A DNA stretch of 12,904 nt, from NCBI GenBank assembly GCA_959601025.1, contig CAUGOD010000052.1, forward strand, positions 1 to 12,904, written 5' to 3'. The number at the start of each line of letters is the position of its first letter. Position 1 is the stretch's first letter. Both the position numbers and the translations under genes were made by a program. This DNA comes from an uncultured Oscillospiraceae bacterium. Lineage in GTDB: Bacteria > Bacillota > Clostridia > Oscillospirales > Acutalibacteraceae. Shown in pieces: positions 1 to 7,192 of this stretch. The notes beneath the pieces were generated by a model. It was given only the letters and a program-made list of their open reading frames with translations, did no database searches and was not told the DNA's origin.

Positions 1-145
1 AATATTTCTCGCACCAGGGGCTTTTTTGACTGTCTGCACTATCTGGTCCGGTTCATAGTTCCTATCCTACGACGGGAGGCTTTTTTATTCAATGTCTATT
101 TTCCCTGGTTCTGAACAAAATCCGCCGACGGCTTTTTTGCTTGTC
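1..145. repeat. Degenerate ~55-bp tandem repeat, about 2.5 copies
   Basis: No gene is supported in this stretch downstream of the ABC permease. On the minus strand the core AAAAAAGCC occurs three times, at 130-138, 78-86 and 19-27, so the spacing is 52 and 59 nt. Each core is preceded by AGACA a few bases upstream. The first two copies continue with GTCGnnGGAT and then a GAACC/AGAACC box; the third copy is cut by the window edge. On the plus strand this reads as three GGCTTTTTT runs, each followed by GTCT. None of the three forms a good G+C stem before its T-run, so I do not call them terminators, although the copy at 121-138 could make a weak CCG-CCGA-CGG hairpin. Function unknown. Confidence 0.4.
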
Positions 146-170
146 TTTGAGGCACAGACGAGCCGAGTCC

Positions 171-1727
171 TTATTTATTGTTCAGCTCCGCAATATCCAG
201 AATATCCCGGCAGAGGAAAGCGATGAGGGCGGCAGCCGCCGTACACCAGGCAGTCATCACCAGCATCGCGGCAAACACGCCGGCCGCGACGCCTAACACT
301 ATCCCCGCGATTACGCCGGGAAGGGCCAGCAGGACCATCGCCAGGAAAAACAGGCCGATGATCAGCGCTTTGTTCATCACCTGCCCGAACAGCCGCTCGA
401 TCAGGATGTTCCCCGCCATGAACAGCAGGGCGAAGCCGAACCGGGCCAGCACGCAGCCGAGGATATCCAGCGGGGACGCGCCGACGATCAGCCCGACCGG
501 CGCCATCACGATCACCGCCTCCACCGCCGACTGAAGAATGCTTTCCCGGCACACCCCCACCAGCTTTTTAAAGGGCGGCTCCGGGAGCATATACACATAC
601 GGCATCAGCAGCTCCCTCAGCCAGCGGCCGGTGCTGGAGGAAAATATCTGCATATAGGTGGCAAACACAAAGACCGGGACGATCCCCTCCCCCCGCATAA
701 AAAAGGCGAAGAGGATGCACGCGCCGGCCCAGACAAGGGTCAGGGTATCCAGCAGGAAGAGCCGGGAACGGCGGCGTTCCAGCCGATGCTTATAGAAAAA
801 TACGCCGGCGCCGCGTCCCGCGCCGATGCCGGTTTTCCCCACCTTGACGTTGGCAGGGACCGGCTCCGCCATCTTCCCCTCCTTGGAGGCGGTGATGGCC
901 GAAAAGGAGATTTCGGTCGCCTTCAGCACATCCTCATAAAAATCCGGATGGGTCCGGGTAATCAGCAGCACCAGCGCGGCGATATACGCCGCCGTCCCGC
1001 CAAGCCCCAGGACCAGCGGAAGCAGTTCCCCGCCGGTCGCGCCGCCGAACGCCGCCTTCAGCCAGCCCGCGACCGGGAAAAAGGCCAATACCGGGCCGTC
1101 CGCGGCGGCCGTTACCGCCGCCAGCTTATCCTCTGCTCTTAGGGCGGGAAGGCCCGCCAGCAAAACGGCGGCCGCCGCCAGCGAATACAGCAGGACTTTC
1201 AGGGCTTTCCGCTTCCGTTCGTTCCCGCTCGTGAACGCGTACACCACCATGGAGGTCAACTGCGCGCAGAAAACCACCAGGCAGTATCCCAGCATGATCA
1301 TGAGCAGGCCGGGGAAGGATAAACCGTACAGGCCGTTCACCCAGGAATACTGAAACAGCAGAAAAAAGCCCAGCAGCGCCGACGTTCCCAGCTGCCGGAA
1401 CAGCCCGTAGAAAAGAATCCGCTGCTGCCTGATGGGGGTGGCGAACAGCAGGTTGACATCCGCCATGGAGTAAAAGCTCGCTCCCGAGGAAAGGCCGTTG
1501 TAGCAGAGCATCAGAAACATCACGGCGTACAGCGCGAGCACCATCGCCCGCAGCTCCGCCATGGGGCGAAACGCCGGCGGCTCGTCGGAAGGAAGACCGG
1601 CAGTCGCCACCACCAGCACCAGCATCGCGGCAAAAAGCAGGAGCAGGATCAGCTGAGCTGGGTGCTTCCGAAGCTCTTTGATCCGGTTTTTCAGGGTCAT
1701 GAAAAACAGATAGGGCAGCGCTTTCAT
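171..1727 (-). CDS. ABC exporter permease (ABC-2-like, putative ABC_export family)
   Basis: This 518-residue polytopic membrane protein is the likely membrane half of the exporter whose ATPase is encoded just upstream. Hydrophobic segments are visible at about residues 25-43, 62-78, 105-128, 136-164, 176-194, 235-257, 325-343, 347-362, 398-418, 424-442, 453-475 and 477-506. A longer polar stretch (about 258-322, rich in Lys/Arg at 313-322) lies in the middle. The segment around residues 95-128 (ATPIRQQRILFYGLFRQ) resembles the TPI/PxS-R-x-x-x-LFYK region of Firmicutes exporters annotated as putative ABC exporters. Its ATG overlaps the ATPase stop by 4 nt (ATGA), which indicates translational coupling. 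The substrate cannot be told from sequence. The type of protein is reasonably sure; the family name is from memory of the pattern. Confidence 0.8.
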   Translation of the reverse strand: MKALPYLFFMTLKNRIKELRKHPAQLILLLLFAAMLVLVVATAGLPSDEPPAFRPMAELRAMVLALYAVMFLMLCYNGLSSGASFYSMADVNLLFATPIRQQRILFYGLFRQLGTSALLGFFLLFQYSWVNGLYGLSFPGLLMIMLGYCLVVFCAQLTSMVVYAFTSGNERKRKALKVLLYSLAAAAVLLAGLPALRAEDKLAAVTAAADGPVLAFFPVAGWLKAAFGGATGGELLPLVLGLGGTAAYIAALVLLITRTHPDFYEDVLKATEISFSAITASKEGKMAEPVPANVKVGKTGIGAGRGAGVFFYKHRLERRRSRLFLLDTLTLVWAGACILFAFFMRGEGIVPVFVFATYMQIFSSSTGRWLRELLMPYVYMLPEPPFKKLVGVCRESILQSAVEAVIVMAPVGLIVGASPLDILGCVLARFGFALLFMAGNILIERLFGQVMNKALIIGLFFLAMVLLALPGVIAGIVLGVAAGVFAAMLVMTAWCTAAAALIAFLCRDILDIAELNNK

Positions 1728-2455
1728 TCCTGCGACCCGTCCCTTCCCATGCCGGCGGACGGCCTTTCGGTGATTTCAAAAAACAGCTCCTCCAGCGTTT
1801 TCTCCCCCTGCGCGGCCGGCTCATTCTTCATGGTGGCGGCAAAGGAGCCGTTCATCATAATATGCGCGATATCCCAGTAATCCTCCACGCTGTCGATCAT
1901 ATGGGTGCTGATCAGCACCGACGCGCCGTCCCGCTTCAGCTCGCGGAACATCTCCTTCAGCTCCTTGATCGCATGGGGGTCCAGCCCGACCAGCGGCTCG
2001 TCGAAGATCGCAACCTTCGGCCGGTGGAGCAGCGCGCAGCAGACGCTCAGCTTCTGCTGCATTCCCTTGGACAGCTCCTTGCCCAGCTTGTCCTTCTTGT
2101 CGTCCAGCTCAAACCGTTCCAGCAGGGAGGCGGCGTATTCCTCCCATCCGGACAGCGAATAGGCCCGGGCGATGAATTCCAGATGCTCTCCCACCGTCAG
2201 CAGGTCATACACCGCGGGCATTTCCGGAATATAGCCCAGCAGCCGCTTAGCCTCCAGGGATTTGTTGGGATACCCGCCGATGTCAATCGTTCCGTCAAAC
2301 CGGAGCAGACCGGCGATACACTTGATAATGGTGGACTTCCCCGCGCCGTTCGGGCCGAGAAGAATGGCGATTTGACCGTCCTCCACGCCGAAGCTGATGT
2401 CGTTGTTCGCCGTCAGCTTGCCGTACCGCTTAGTGACGTGATTAACCGTAAACAT
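1724..2455 (-). CDS. ABC transporter ATP-binding protein
   Basis: Cytosolic ATPase that would power the permease encoded directly downstream. In the 243-residue form, Walker A is GPNGAGKST (34-42), the signature is LSKGMQQ (128-134), Walker B runs into FDEP (151-154) with a GLDP D-loop (157-160), and the switch histidine is H185 in STHMID. The Q-loop position carries Glu (YIPEMP, E78), as in many ABC-2 exporter ATPases that I recognise. A longer frame begins at 2467, but its ATG is part of the GGAGGAG Shine-Dalgarno sequence (2459-2465) that sits 5 nt before the ATG at 2455, so I choose 2455. The C-terminal tail (about 215-243) is polar and non-conserved. The gene is the first of a two-gene operon with its own sigma-A-type promoter. 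Confidence 0.92.
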   Translation of the reverse strand: MFTVNHVTKRYGKLTANNDISFGVEDGQIAILLGPNGAGKSTIIKCIAGLLRFDGTIDIGGYPNKSLEAKRLLGYIPEMPAVYDLLTVGEHLEFIARAYSLSGWEEYAASLLERFELDDKKDKLGKELSKGMQQKLSVCCALLHRPKVAIFDEPLVGLDPHAIKELKEMFRELKRDGASVLISTHMIDSVEDYWDIAHIMMNGSFAATMKNEPAAQGEKTLEELFFEITERPSAGMGRDGSQE

Positions 2456-2524
2456 GCGCTCCTCCATTCCGCCGGGCGTACCATCCGTTCCCCCGGCGCC
2501 GCAATTGGTTTTGTTCTGTTTTCC

Positions 2525-2553
2525 ACAATACGGGGCAACTGGCCGGATGTCAA
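2525..2553 (-). promoter_or_regulatory. Sigma-A promoter for the ABC exporter operon
   Basis: Read on the minus strand, a perfect TTGACA (2548-2553) is followed after exactly 17 nt by TATTGT (2525-2530, 4 of 6 matches to TATAAT). The start codon lies 70 nt downstream of the -10 box. It is back-to-back with the oadB promoter. Confidence 0.75.
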
Positions 2554-2604
2554 GAAAAGATTTCCTTAATTTGATTTTGCCCCGGCTTTTCCGCTACTTT
2601 TCTG

Positions 2605-2633
2605 TTGAATTATGGACAGACTTTCGCTATAAT
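2605..2633 (+). promoter_or_regulatory. Sigma-A promoter for the OadB-like gene
   Basis: TTGAAT (2605-2610, 4 of 6) and a perfect TATAAT (2628-2633) are separated by 17 nt. The gene starts 43 nt downstream of the -10 box, behind an AAAAGGGGAG Shine-Dalgarno sequence. The 51 nt between the two divergent -35 boxes are AT-rich; I see no clear operator there. Confidence 0.78.
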
Positions 2634-2676
2634 TAAAAGCTGTTAGTTTTTTCTATTTTATGTAAAAGGGGAGTCC

Positions 2677-3846
2677 ATGTTGGAGATACTGCAGCATTTT
2701 CAATTTCTCTATGACGGCGTCGCCTTTTTCTTCAGCGCGGAAGGCTGGAAAAACCTTGTCATGATCCTGATCGGCGGCCTGCTGATCTATCTGGCCCTGG
2801 TCAAGGATTTCGAGCCGGCTCTGCTGATGCCGATGGGCTTCGGCGCGATTCTGGTCAACATCCCGTGGTCCGGCGCAATCGGCACTGCCGCGGACGGCTC
2901 CACCGGCATTGTCCAGTGGCTGTTCCGGGTGGGGATCGAAGCGTCGGAGGCCATGCCGCTGCTGCTGTTCATCGGCATCGGCGCGATGATCGACTTCGGG
3001 CCGCTGCTGTCCAATCCAAAAATGCTTTTGTTCGGCGCGGCCGCCCAGTTCGGTATTTTCCTGACCGTGTTCCTCGCCTCCTTCATTTTCCCGTTTAAGG
3101 AAGCGGCCGCGATCGGCATCATCGGCGCGGCCGACGGTCCCACCTCCATCCTTGTTTCCAAGATTTTTGAATCGGAGAACATGGGCGCGATCGCGGTGGC
3201 GGCCTATTCCTATATGGCGCTGGTGCCGATCATCCAGCCCGCGGCGATCCGGCTGGTCACCACCAAAAAGGAACGCATGATCCGGATGCCGTATAACCCG
3301 AAGTCGGTTTCCCGCCTGACAAGGATTCTCTTCCCGATCATCGTGACAATCATCGCCGGGCTGGTCGCTCCCGCCTCGGTATCGCTGGTCGGCATGCTGA
3401 TGTTCGGCAACCTGCTGCGGGAATGTCTGAAGCTGGACAGCCTGTCCCAGACCGCGCAGACTACCCTGGCCAACCTGATTACCATTCTGCTGGGCCTGAC
3501 CATCTCCTTCACCATGCGGGCGGAGCAGTTCCTGACGGTGGCGACCATCGTGATTATGGCCCTCGGCCTGGTAGCCTTTGTGTTCGACACCATCGGCGGC
3601 GTACTCTTTGCCAAGCTGATGAATCTCTTCCTGCCGGAAGGGAAAAAAATCAACCCGATGGTCGGCGGCGCGGGCATTTCCGCGTTCCCGATGTCGGCGC
3701 GGGTCATCCAGAAAATGGCCCTCAAGGAAGACAACCAGAACCATCTGCTCATGCACGCCGTGGGCGCGAACGTCGCGGGCCAGATCGGATCGGTCGTCGC
3801 AGGCGGCATCATCCTGACGGTGGTTCCCCGCCTGATCGGCGCCTGA
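2677..3846 (+). CDS. Na+-translocating decarboxylase beta subunit (OadB/GcdB/MmdB type)
   Basis: Integral membrane subunit that couples decarboxylation of carboxybiotin to Na+ export in oxaloacetate, methylmalonyl-CoA or glutaconyl-CoA decarboxylases. At 389 residues it has the usual length. Family hallmarks are clear: the re-entrant IIGAADGPTS motif with D153, the segment NPMVGGAGISAFPMSARV (326-343) with N326, G330, S335 and R342 matching the conserved region VIII residues, and the Gly-rich end HAVGANVAGQIGSVVAGG (360-377). Hydrophobic helices cover most of the length. Start is set by AAAAGGGGAG ending 3 nt before the ATG. A gamma-like gene follows 31 nt later, but no carboxyltransferase or biotin carrier is in the window, so the substrate (oxaloacetate, malonyl- or methylmalonyl-CoA, glutaconyl-CoA) is not determined. 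Confidence 0.92.
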   Translation: MLEILQHFQFLYDGVAFFFSAEGWKNLVMILIGGLLIYLALVKDFEPALLMPMGFGAILVNIPWSGAIGTAADGSTGIVQWLFRVGIEASEAMPLLLFIGIGAMIDFGPLLSNPKMLLFGAAAQFGIFLTVFLASFIFPFKEAAAIGIIGAADGPTSILVSKIFESENMGAIAVAAYSYMALVPIIQPAAIRLVTTKKERMIRMPYNPKSVSRLTRILFPIIVTIIAGLVAPASVSLVGMLMFGNLLRECLKLDSLSQTAQTTLANLITILLGLTISFTMRAEQFLTVATIVIMALGLVAFVFDTIGGVLFAKLMNLFLPEGKKINPMVGGAGISAFPMSARVIQKMALKEDNQNHLLMHAVGANVAGQIGSVVAGGIILTVVPRLIGA

Positions 3847-3877
3847 TGCAACGGATAGAGAAAGGACGAATGGCTTT

Positions 3878-4048
3878 ATGCGTATCGAATTTCAGGGAAT
3901 GGCGAATTTCGGCGACGCCCTGCTGCTGATGCTGCTGGGCATGGTCGGCATTTTCGTGGTCATGGTGCTGCTGCTCGGCGTGATTGTGCTGCTGAACAAG
4001 ACCACGGAGGAAAAAAAGGACGGCGACTCCAAAGCCGATAAGCAATAG
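3878..4048 (+). CDS. Small OadG-like gamma subunit of a Na+-pumping decarboxylase
   Basis: A 56-residue protein. Residues 1-12 are short and polar, residues 13-39 form one very hydrophobic membrane segment (GDALLLMLLGMVGIFVVMVL continuing to VLL), and the tail 40-56 is highly charged (NKTTEEKKDGDSKADKQ). This layout of N-terminal helix plus charged tail is that of OadG-type gamma subunits, which anchor and assemble the decarboxylase and in some members bind a metal ion. It is shorter than typical OadG proteins (about 80 residues or more), because it lacks a long Pro/Ala tail. An AAAGGA Shine-Dalgarno sequence (3861-3866) lies 11 nt before the ATG. Position directly after the beta subunit, in the same direction, is the main support. 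An overlapping ATG at 3870 opens another frame and is not used. Confidence 0.78.
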   Translation: MRIEFQGMANFGDALLLMLLGMVGIFVVMVLLLGVIVLLNKTTEEKKDGDSKADKQ

Positions 4049-4105
4049 AAAACCCTGTAACCCGGAACCGGCGGGGACGTCCCGCTCTCGAAAGGAAGTC
4101 AGACA

Positions 4106-5542
4106 ATGGCCGACAACAAGAAGATGGTGGAAGCCATCACCTCCATGGACGAGGATTTCGCCCAGTGGTATACCGACGTGGTGAAGAAAGCCGAGCTTGC
4201 CGACTATTCCGGCGTGCGGGGCTGCATGATCGTGCGCCCCTACGGCACCGCCCTGTGGGAGAATATCCGGAACGATCTGGACGCCCGCTTCAAGGCGCTT
4301 GGGCACGAAAATATCATGCTCCCGATGTTTATCCCCGAAAGCCTGCTGCAGAGGGAAAAGGATCATGTGGAGGGCTTCGCGCCCGAGGTGGCGTGGGTCA
4401 CTCACGGCGGAACGGAGGAGCTGCCGGAACGGCTCTGCGTCCGTCCAACCTCCGAAACCCTGTTCTGCGACCACTACGCGAACATCATCCACTCCTACCG
4501 CGACCTGCCCAAGTTGTATAACCAATGGTGCTCGGTTGTGCGGTGGGAAAAAACCACCCGCCCCTTCCTGCGCACCACCGAATTCTTCTGGCAGGAAGGC
4601 CACACCATGCACGAAACGGCGGAGGAGGCCATGGCCGAAACCGAGCGGATGCTCGGGGTGTACGCCGACTTCTGCGAGGAGGCGCTCGCCATCCCGGTCC
4701 TCAAGGGCCGGAAAACCGACAAGGAAAAGTTCGCCGGGGCGGAGGCCACCTACACCATCGAAGCGATGATGCATGACGGCAAGGCGCTCCAAAGCGGCAC
4801 CAGCCATTATTTCGGGGACGGCTTCGCCCGCGCGTTCGGCATCCAGTTCACCGGGCGGGACAACACCCTGCAATACCCCTTCCAGACCTCGTGGGGGATG
4901 TCCACCCGGATCATCGGCGCGATCATCATGACCCACGGCGACGACAACGGGCTGGTCATACCGCCCGCCGTCGCGCCGGTTCAGGTCGTGATCGTCCCGG
5001 TCGCTCAGCACAAGCCCGGCGTGCTCGAAAAGGCCGCCGAGCTGCGGGATCGCCTGCAAAAGGTCGTCCGGGTGAAGATGGACGATTCGGACAATTCTCC
5101 CGGCTGGAAATACGCCGAGTATGAGATGAAGGGCGTACCCCTGCGGCTGGAGATCGGCCCGAAGGACATGGAGAAGAATCAGTGCGTGCTGGTCCGCCGT
5201 GATAACCGGGAAAAGACCTTTGTCCCGCTGGACGAGCTGGAGGAGACCCTGCCGAAGCTGCTGAAGGCCGTGCACGACGGCCTGTACCAGAAGGCGCTGG
5301 AGCGCCGCGAGGCGATGACCTACGCCGCCGCCGACATGGACGAGATGAAGAATCTGGCCGACAACAAGCCCGGTTTTATCAAGGCCATGTGGTGCGGCGA
5401 TCTGGAATGCGAAATGGCGCTCAAGGAGCAGGCCGGCGTTACCAGCCGCTGTATGCCCTTCGAGCAGGAGCACATCGCGGATACCTGTGTCTGCTGCGGC
5501 AAGCCCGCGAAGCACATGGTGGTTTGGGGGAAAGCGTATTGA
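4106..5542 (+). CDS. proS: Proline--tRNA ligase, archaeal/eukaryotic-type (short form)
   Basis: Class II aminoacyl-tRNA synthetase that charges tRNA-Pro in the cytosol. The 478 residues match the short ProRS form without the large editing (INS) domain found between motifs 2 and 3 of the standard bacterial enzyme. Landmarks: VRPYG (43-47) in the motif 1 region; RPTSET (113-118); motif 2 with WEKTTRPFLRTTEFFWQEGH (147-166); GTSHYFGDGFARAFGIQF (231-248); motif 3 region TSWGMSTRIIGAIIMTHGDD (261-280). An anticodon-binding domain starts near VQVVIVPV (292-299). The C-terminal domain ends in the conserved WGKAY and carries Cys clusters (CGDLEC, then CVCC) like the zinc-binding tail of this ProRS type. 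The AAAGGAAG Shine-Dalgarno sequence ends 8 nt before the ATG. The TGA stop lies inside the palindrome that begins the downstream repeat. Confidence 0.96.
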   Translation: MADNKKMVEAITSMDEDFAQWYTDVVKKAELADYSGVRGCMIVRPYGTALWENIRNDLDARFKALGHENIMLPMFIPESLLQREKDHVEGFAPEVAWVTHGGTEELPERLCVRPTSETLFCDHYANIIHSYRDLPKLYNQWCSVVRWEKTTRPFLRTTEFFWQEGHTMHETAEEAMAETERMLGVYADFCEEALAIPVLKGRKTDKEKFAGAEATYTIEAMMHDGKALQSGTSHYFGDGFARAFGIQFTGRDNTLQYPFQTSWGMSTRIIGAIIMTHGDDNGLVIPPAVAPVQVVIVPVAQHKPGVLEKAAELRDRLQKVVRVKMDDSDNSPGWKYAEYEMKGVPLRLEIGPKDMEKNQCVLVRRDNREKTFVPLDELEETLPKLLKAVHDGLYQKALERREAMTYAAADMDEMKNLADNKPGFIKAMWCGDLECEMALKEQAGVTSRCMPFEQEHIADTCVCCGKPAKHMVVWGKAY

Positions 5543-5564
5543 TTGCTTTCGCAATCAATACGCC

Positions 5565-5585
5565 GAAAAAGCCGAAGGCTTTTTC
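5565..5585 (+). terminator. proS: Hairpin terminator after proS (repeat copy 1)
   Basis: GAAAAAGCC and GGCTTTTTC form a 9-bp stem around GAA, 22 nt after the proS stop. The stem is A-rich on the 5' side and T-rich on the 3' side, so it could terminate transcription in either direction. Only three G-C pairs sit at the top of the stem, so efficiency may be modest. Confidence 0.5.
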
Positions 5586-5632
5586 TCACTCGATTTTGCA
5601 TGGTATTCATTGCTTGACGCAATCAATACGCC

Positions 5633-5653
5633 GAAAAAGCCAAAGGCTTTTTC
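5633..5653 (+). terminator. Second terminator-like hairpin (repeat copy 2)
   Basis: Same 9-bp stem as copy 1, with an AAA loop in place of GAA. The loop change keeps the stem intact. It would reinforce termination between proS and the SGNH hydrolase gene. Confidence 0.45.
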
Positions 5654-5714
5654 TCACTCGATTTGCAAATATAAGGATCGCACGTTTGGGCAATCGTCAG
5701 GACATCTTTCGGAA

Positions 5715-5743
5715 AAGACGAACCGCGCCGCCGGTGATAAAAT
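5715..5743 (+). promoter_or_regulatory. Possible extended -10 promoter for the SGNH/cyclophilin block
   Basis: TGATAAAAT (5735-5743) is an extended -10 box; the hexamer 17 nt upstream, AAGACG (5715-5720), is only a partial -35 match. It lies after the two hairpins and 95 nt before the SGNH gene start. The rest of 5668-5838 holds no gene that I can support. Confidence 0.35.
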
Positions 5744-5838
5744 GAGGAAGGGAAAAACGTGGAATGCTGGATTCCGCTTCTTTCCAAATTATTTTGGTGC
5801 CGTCCTGGGTCCGTCGTTGAAAAGGAATGATAACAACC

Positions 5839-6543
5839 ATGGAAAAGGCACTTCCGCAAAAACCGTCCGACATGATTCATCCTCCCTACTTTGGGGAAGG
5901 CGTTGCGGCCGACAGCCGGCGCTGGGAATTTGACTTCAAAAACGGCGTGTTGGTGACCAACCGGACGCCGGTGGATGTCGTGTTTATCGGGGATTCCATT
6001 ACCCACATCTGGGAACTGAACGCCTATTTCCGGCGGTTCGGCCTGGTAGTGAACCGGGGGATTGGCGGCGACGTGGCCGATATTCTCGTCCAGCGCTTTG
6101 AAGGCGACGCCCTCCAGCTGAAGCCCCGCGCCTGCGTGGTGATGGTGGGCATCAACAACACCTGGTGTCTGGATGATTCCGAGCATCCGGCCAATCCGGA
6201 CGACGTATTCACACTGGTGACCGACAGTTACCGCCGGATGATGGAAATGGCGAAGGAACACCGTGTGCCTCTGCTGTTCTGTTCCGTGCTGCCGGTGGGC
6301 GACCGGAGCGAGGCCGGACAGCGGCGCAACCGTCTGGTGCTCCGCATCAACAGCAAACTGAAAGCCTTGTGCGAGGAATTCGGCGTGACCTATGTGGACT
6401 ATCACAGCGCCGTGGTAGACCAGGACGGCCTGACCATGCTGGACGGTCTTTCGGACGACACGCTGCATCCCCATGTAATCGGCTATAACCGCATGGCCGC
6501 CGTCATCACGCCATTGCTGGAAAAGGCGCTCTCCGCCGAATAA
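5839..6543 (+). CDS. SGNH/GDSL-family hydrolase, cytosolic
   Basis: Predicted esterase or acylhydrolase of 234 residues. Block I is FIGDSIT with nucleophile S53, block II is NRGIGGD (72-78) with oxyanion Gly, block III is GIN (104-106), and block V is DTLHP with D207 and H210, so the catalytic triad and all oxyanion-hole positions are present. There is no signal peptide or membrane segment, which suggests a cytosolic enzyme. The frame extends upstream to an ATG at 5827, but that ATG directly abuts the AAAGGA Shine-Dalgarno sequence (5821-5826); the ATG at 5839 is 12 nt from it and is preferred. The overall pattern resembles platelet-activating-factor acetylhydrolase-like and rhamnogalacturonan-acetylesterase-like SGNH proteins. 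The natural substrate is unknown. A cyclophilin gene follows 49 nt later. Confidence 0.88.
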   Translation: MEKALPQKPSDMIHPPYFGEGVAADSRRWEFDFKNGVLVTNRTPVDVVFIGDSITHIWELNAYFRRFGLVVNRGIGGDVADILVQRFEGDALQLKPRACVVMVGINNTWCLDDSEHPANPDDVFTLVTDSYRRMMEMAKEHRVPLLFCSVLPVGDRSEAGQRRNRLVLRINSKLKALCEEFGVTYVDYHSAVVDQDGLTMLDGLSDDTLHPHVIGYNRMAAVITPLLEKALSAE

Positions 6544-6592
6544 TGTTGGTATATATTAGAATATATAATTTATGTTTTGAAAGGAGCCGATT

Positions 6593-7192
6593 ATGAATCA
6601 GCTCGACCGGCCCGTTAAGGGTGAAACCGTCGCCGTCATGCACACCAGCATGGGCGATATTTCCATTCGTCTTTTCCCCGAAAAGACCCCGAAAACCTTT
6701 GAAAACTTCACTACCCATGCGAAAAACGGCTATTACGACGGCCTGATTTTTCACCGCGTGATCAAGGATTTCATGATCCAGGGCGGCGACCCAAAGGGAA
6801 CCGGCACGGGCGGCGAAAGCATCTGGGGCCGCTCCTTTGAGGATGAACCCGACATCGAGCTGCGGAACTACCGCGGTGCACTCTCCATGGCGAACGCCGG
6901 GCCGAATACCAACGGCAGCCAGTTCTTCATCGTTCAGGCGGCCGACTGTCCGGCGCAGATGCTCGCCCAGATGCCCGCGCTGGCCGATCTCGGCTTCCCG
7001 AAGGAAGTGGCGGAAAATTACGCGGCGGTGGGCGGTACGCCGTGGCTGGACTTCAAGCACACCGTGTTCGGCCAGGTATACGACGGCATGGACGTGGTGG
7101 ACGCGATCGCCGGCGTAGCGGTAGGGATGAACGACAAACCGAAGACGGACGTAACCATTCAATCCATCGAAATCCGGGAATACGACGCGTAA
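6593..7192 (+). CDS. Cyclophilin-type peptidyl-prolyl cis-trans isomerase, cytosolic
   Basis: Catalyses proline cis/trans isomerisation during protein folding. The 199 residues form a single cyclophilin domain. Active-site landmarks: FHRVIKDFMIQGGDP with catalytic R55 and Q63, GTGGESIWG (70-79), ANAGPNTNGSQFF (100-112), and W151 and H156 in WLDFKHTVFGQV. A 30-residue stretch at about 114-148 (AADCPAQ to AAVGG) is longer than in the minimal human CypA loop. No signal sequence is present, so it acts in the cytosol. AAAGGAG (6580-6586) lies 6 nt before the ATG. The stop TAA shares its last base with the next gene's ATG. It is a close paralogue of the lipoprotein cyclophilin at 7804-8682, with long near-identical DNA tracts. 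Confidence 0.95.
   Translation: MNQLDRPVKGETVAVMHTSMGDISIRLFPEKTPKTFENFTTHAKNGYYDGLIFHRVIKDFMIQGGDPKGTGTGGESIWGRSFEDEPDIELRNYRGALSMANAGPNTNGSQFFIVQAADCPAQMLAQMPALADLGFPKEVAENYAAVGGTPWLDFKHTVFGQVYDGMDVVDAIAGVAVGMNDKPKTDVTIQSIEIREYDA

Larger units (their letters stand above)
5534..5667. repeat. Two tandem copies of a ~68-bp double-hairpin repeat
   Basis: Copy 1 begins with a perfect 13-bp palindrome: arms 5534-5546 and 5551-5563 around TTTC, which reads as a GAAA tetraloop on the minus strand. A second hairpin follows at 5565-5585. Copy 2 has an 11-bp palindrome with one C-C mismatch (arms 5603-5613 and 5619-5629) and a second hairpin at 5633-5653. The shared core 5551-5600 and 5619-5667 differs by one base in the hairpin loop (GAA versus AAA) and one T deletion. 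The first arm contains the proS stop codon and the last codons GCG TAT. Neither copy has an open frame of interest. The structure resembles a repetitive extragenic palindromic element or small MITE. Confidence 0.8.

Noticed and set aside
1..39. Partial minus-strand gene starting with GTG at 39
   Set aside because: Only 13 codons are visible, there is no Shine-Dalgarno sequence, and the region is part of the degenerate repeat.
2653..3756. Long minus-strand frame opposite the OadB-like gene
   Set aside because: Composition is extremely His/Gln/Asp/Arg-rich, as expected from reading a GC-rich hydrophobic gene backwards; the plus-strand frame carries clear family motifs.
4049..4105. Hairpin or T-box-like leader before proS
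   Set aside because: GGGACGTCCC is a short palindrome with no loop and the 57-nt gap is too short for a T-box; no specifier or antiterminator motif is seen.
3809..5554. Long minus-strand open frame (581 codons) opposite proS
   Set aside because: It is the antisense shadow of a strongly conserved synthetase, His/Gln/Gly/Leu-rich with no recognisable domain, and has no Shine-Dalgarno sequence.
5827..5838. Upstream ATG for the SGNH hydrolase
   Set aside because: It directly abuts its only Shine-Dalgarno sequence, so ribosomes would more likely start at 5839.
5487..5933. Plus-strand frame across the proS/SGNH intergenic region
   Set aside because: It starts inside proS, crosses both palindromic repeats and runs into the SGNH gene in another frame. 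An internal ATG at 5742 (MRKGKTW) has a nearby purine run but no homology that I recognise.
6546..6569. Promoter before the first cyclophilin (TTGGTA ... TATAAT)
   Set aside because: The -10 hexamer is perfect but the spacer is only 12 nt and no -35 lies at the right distance. AT-richness alone could explain it.
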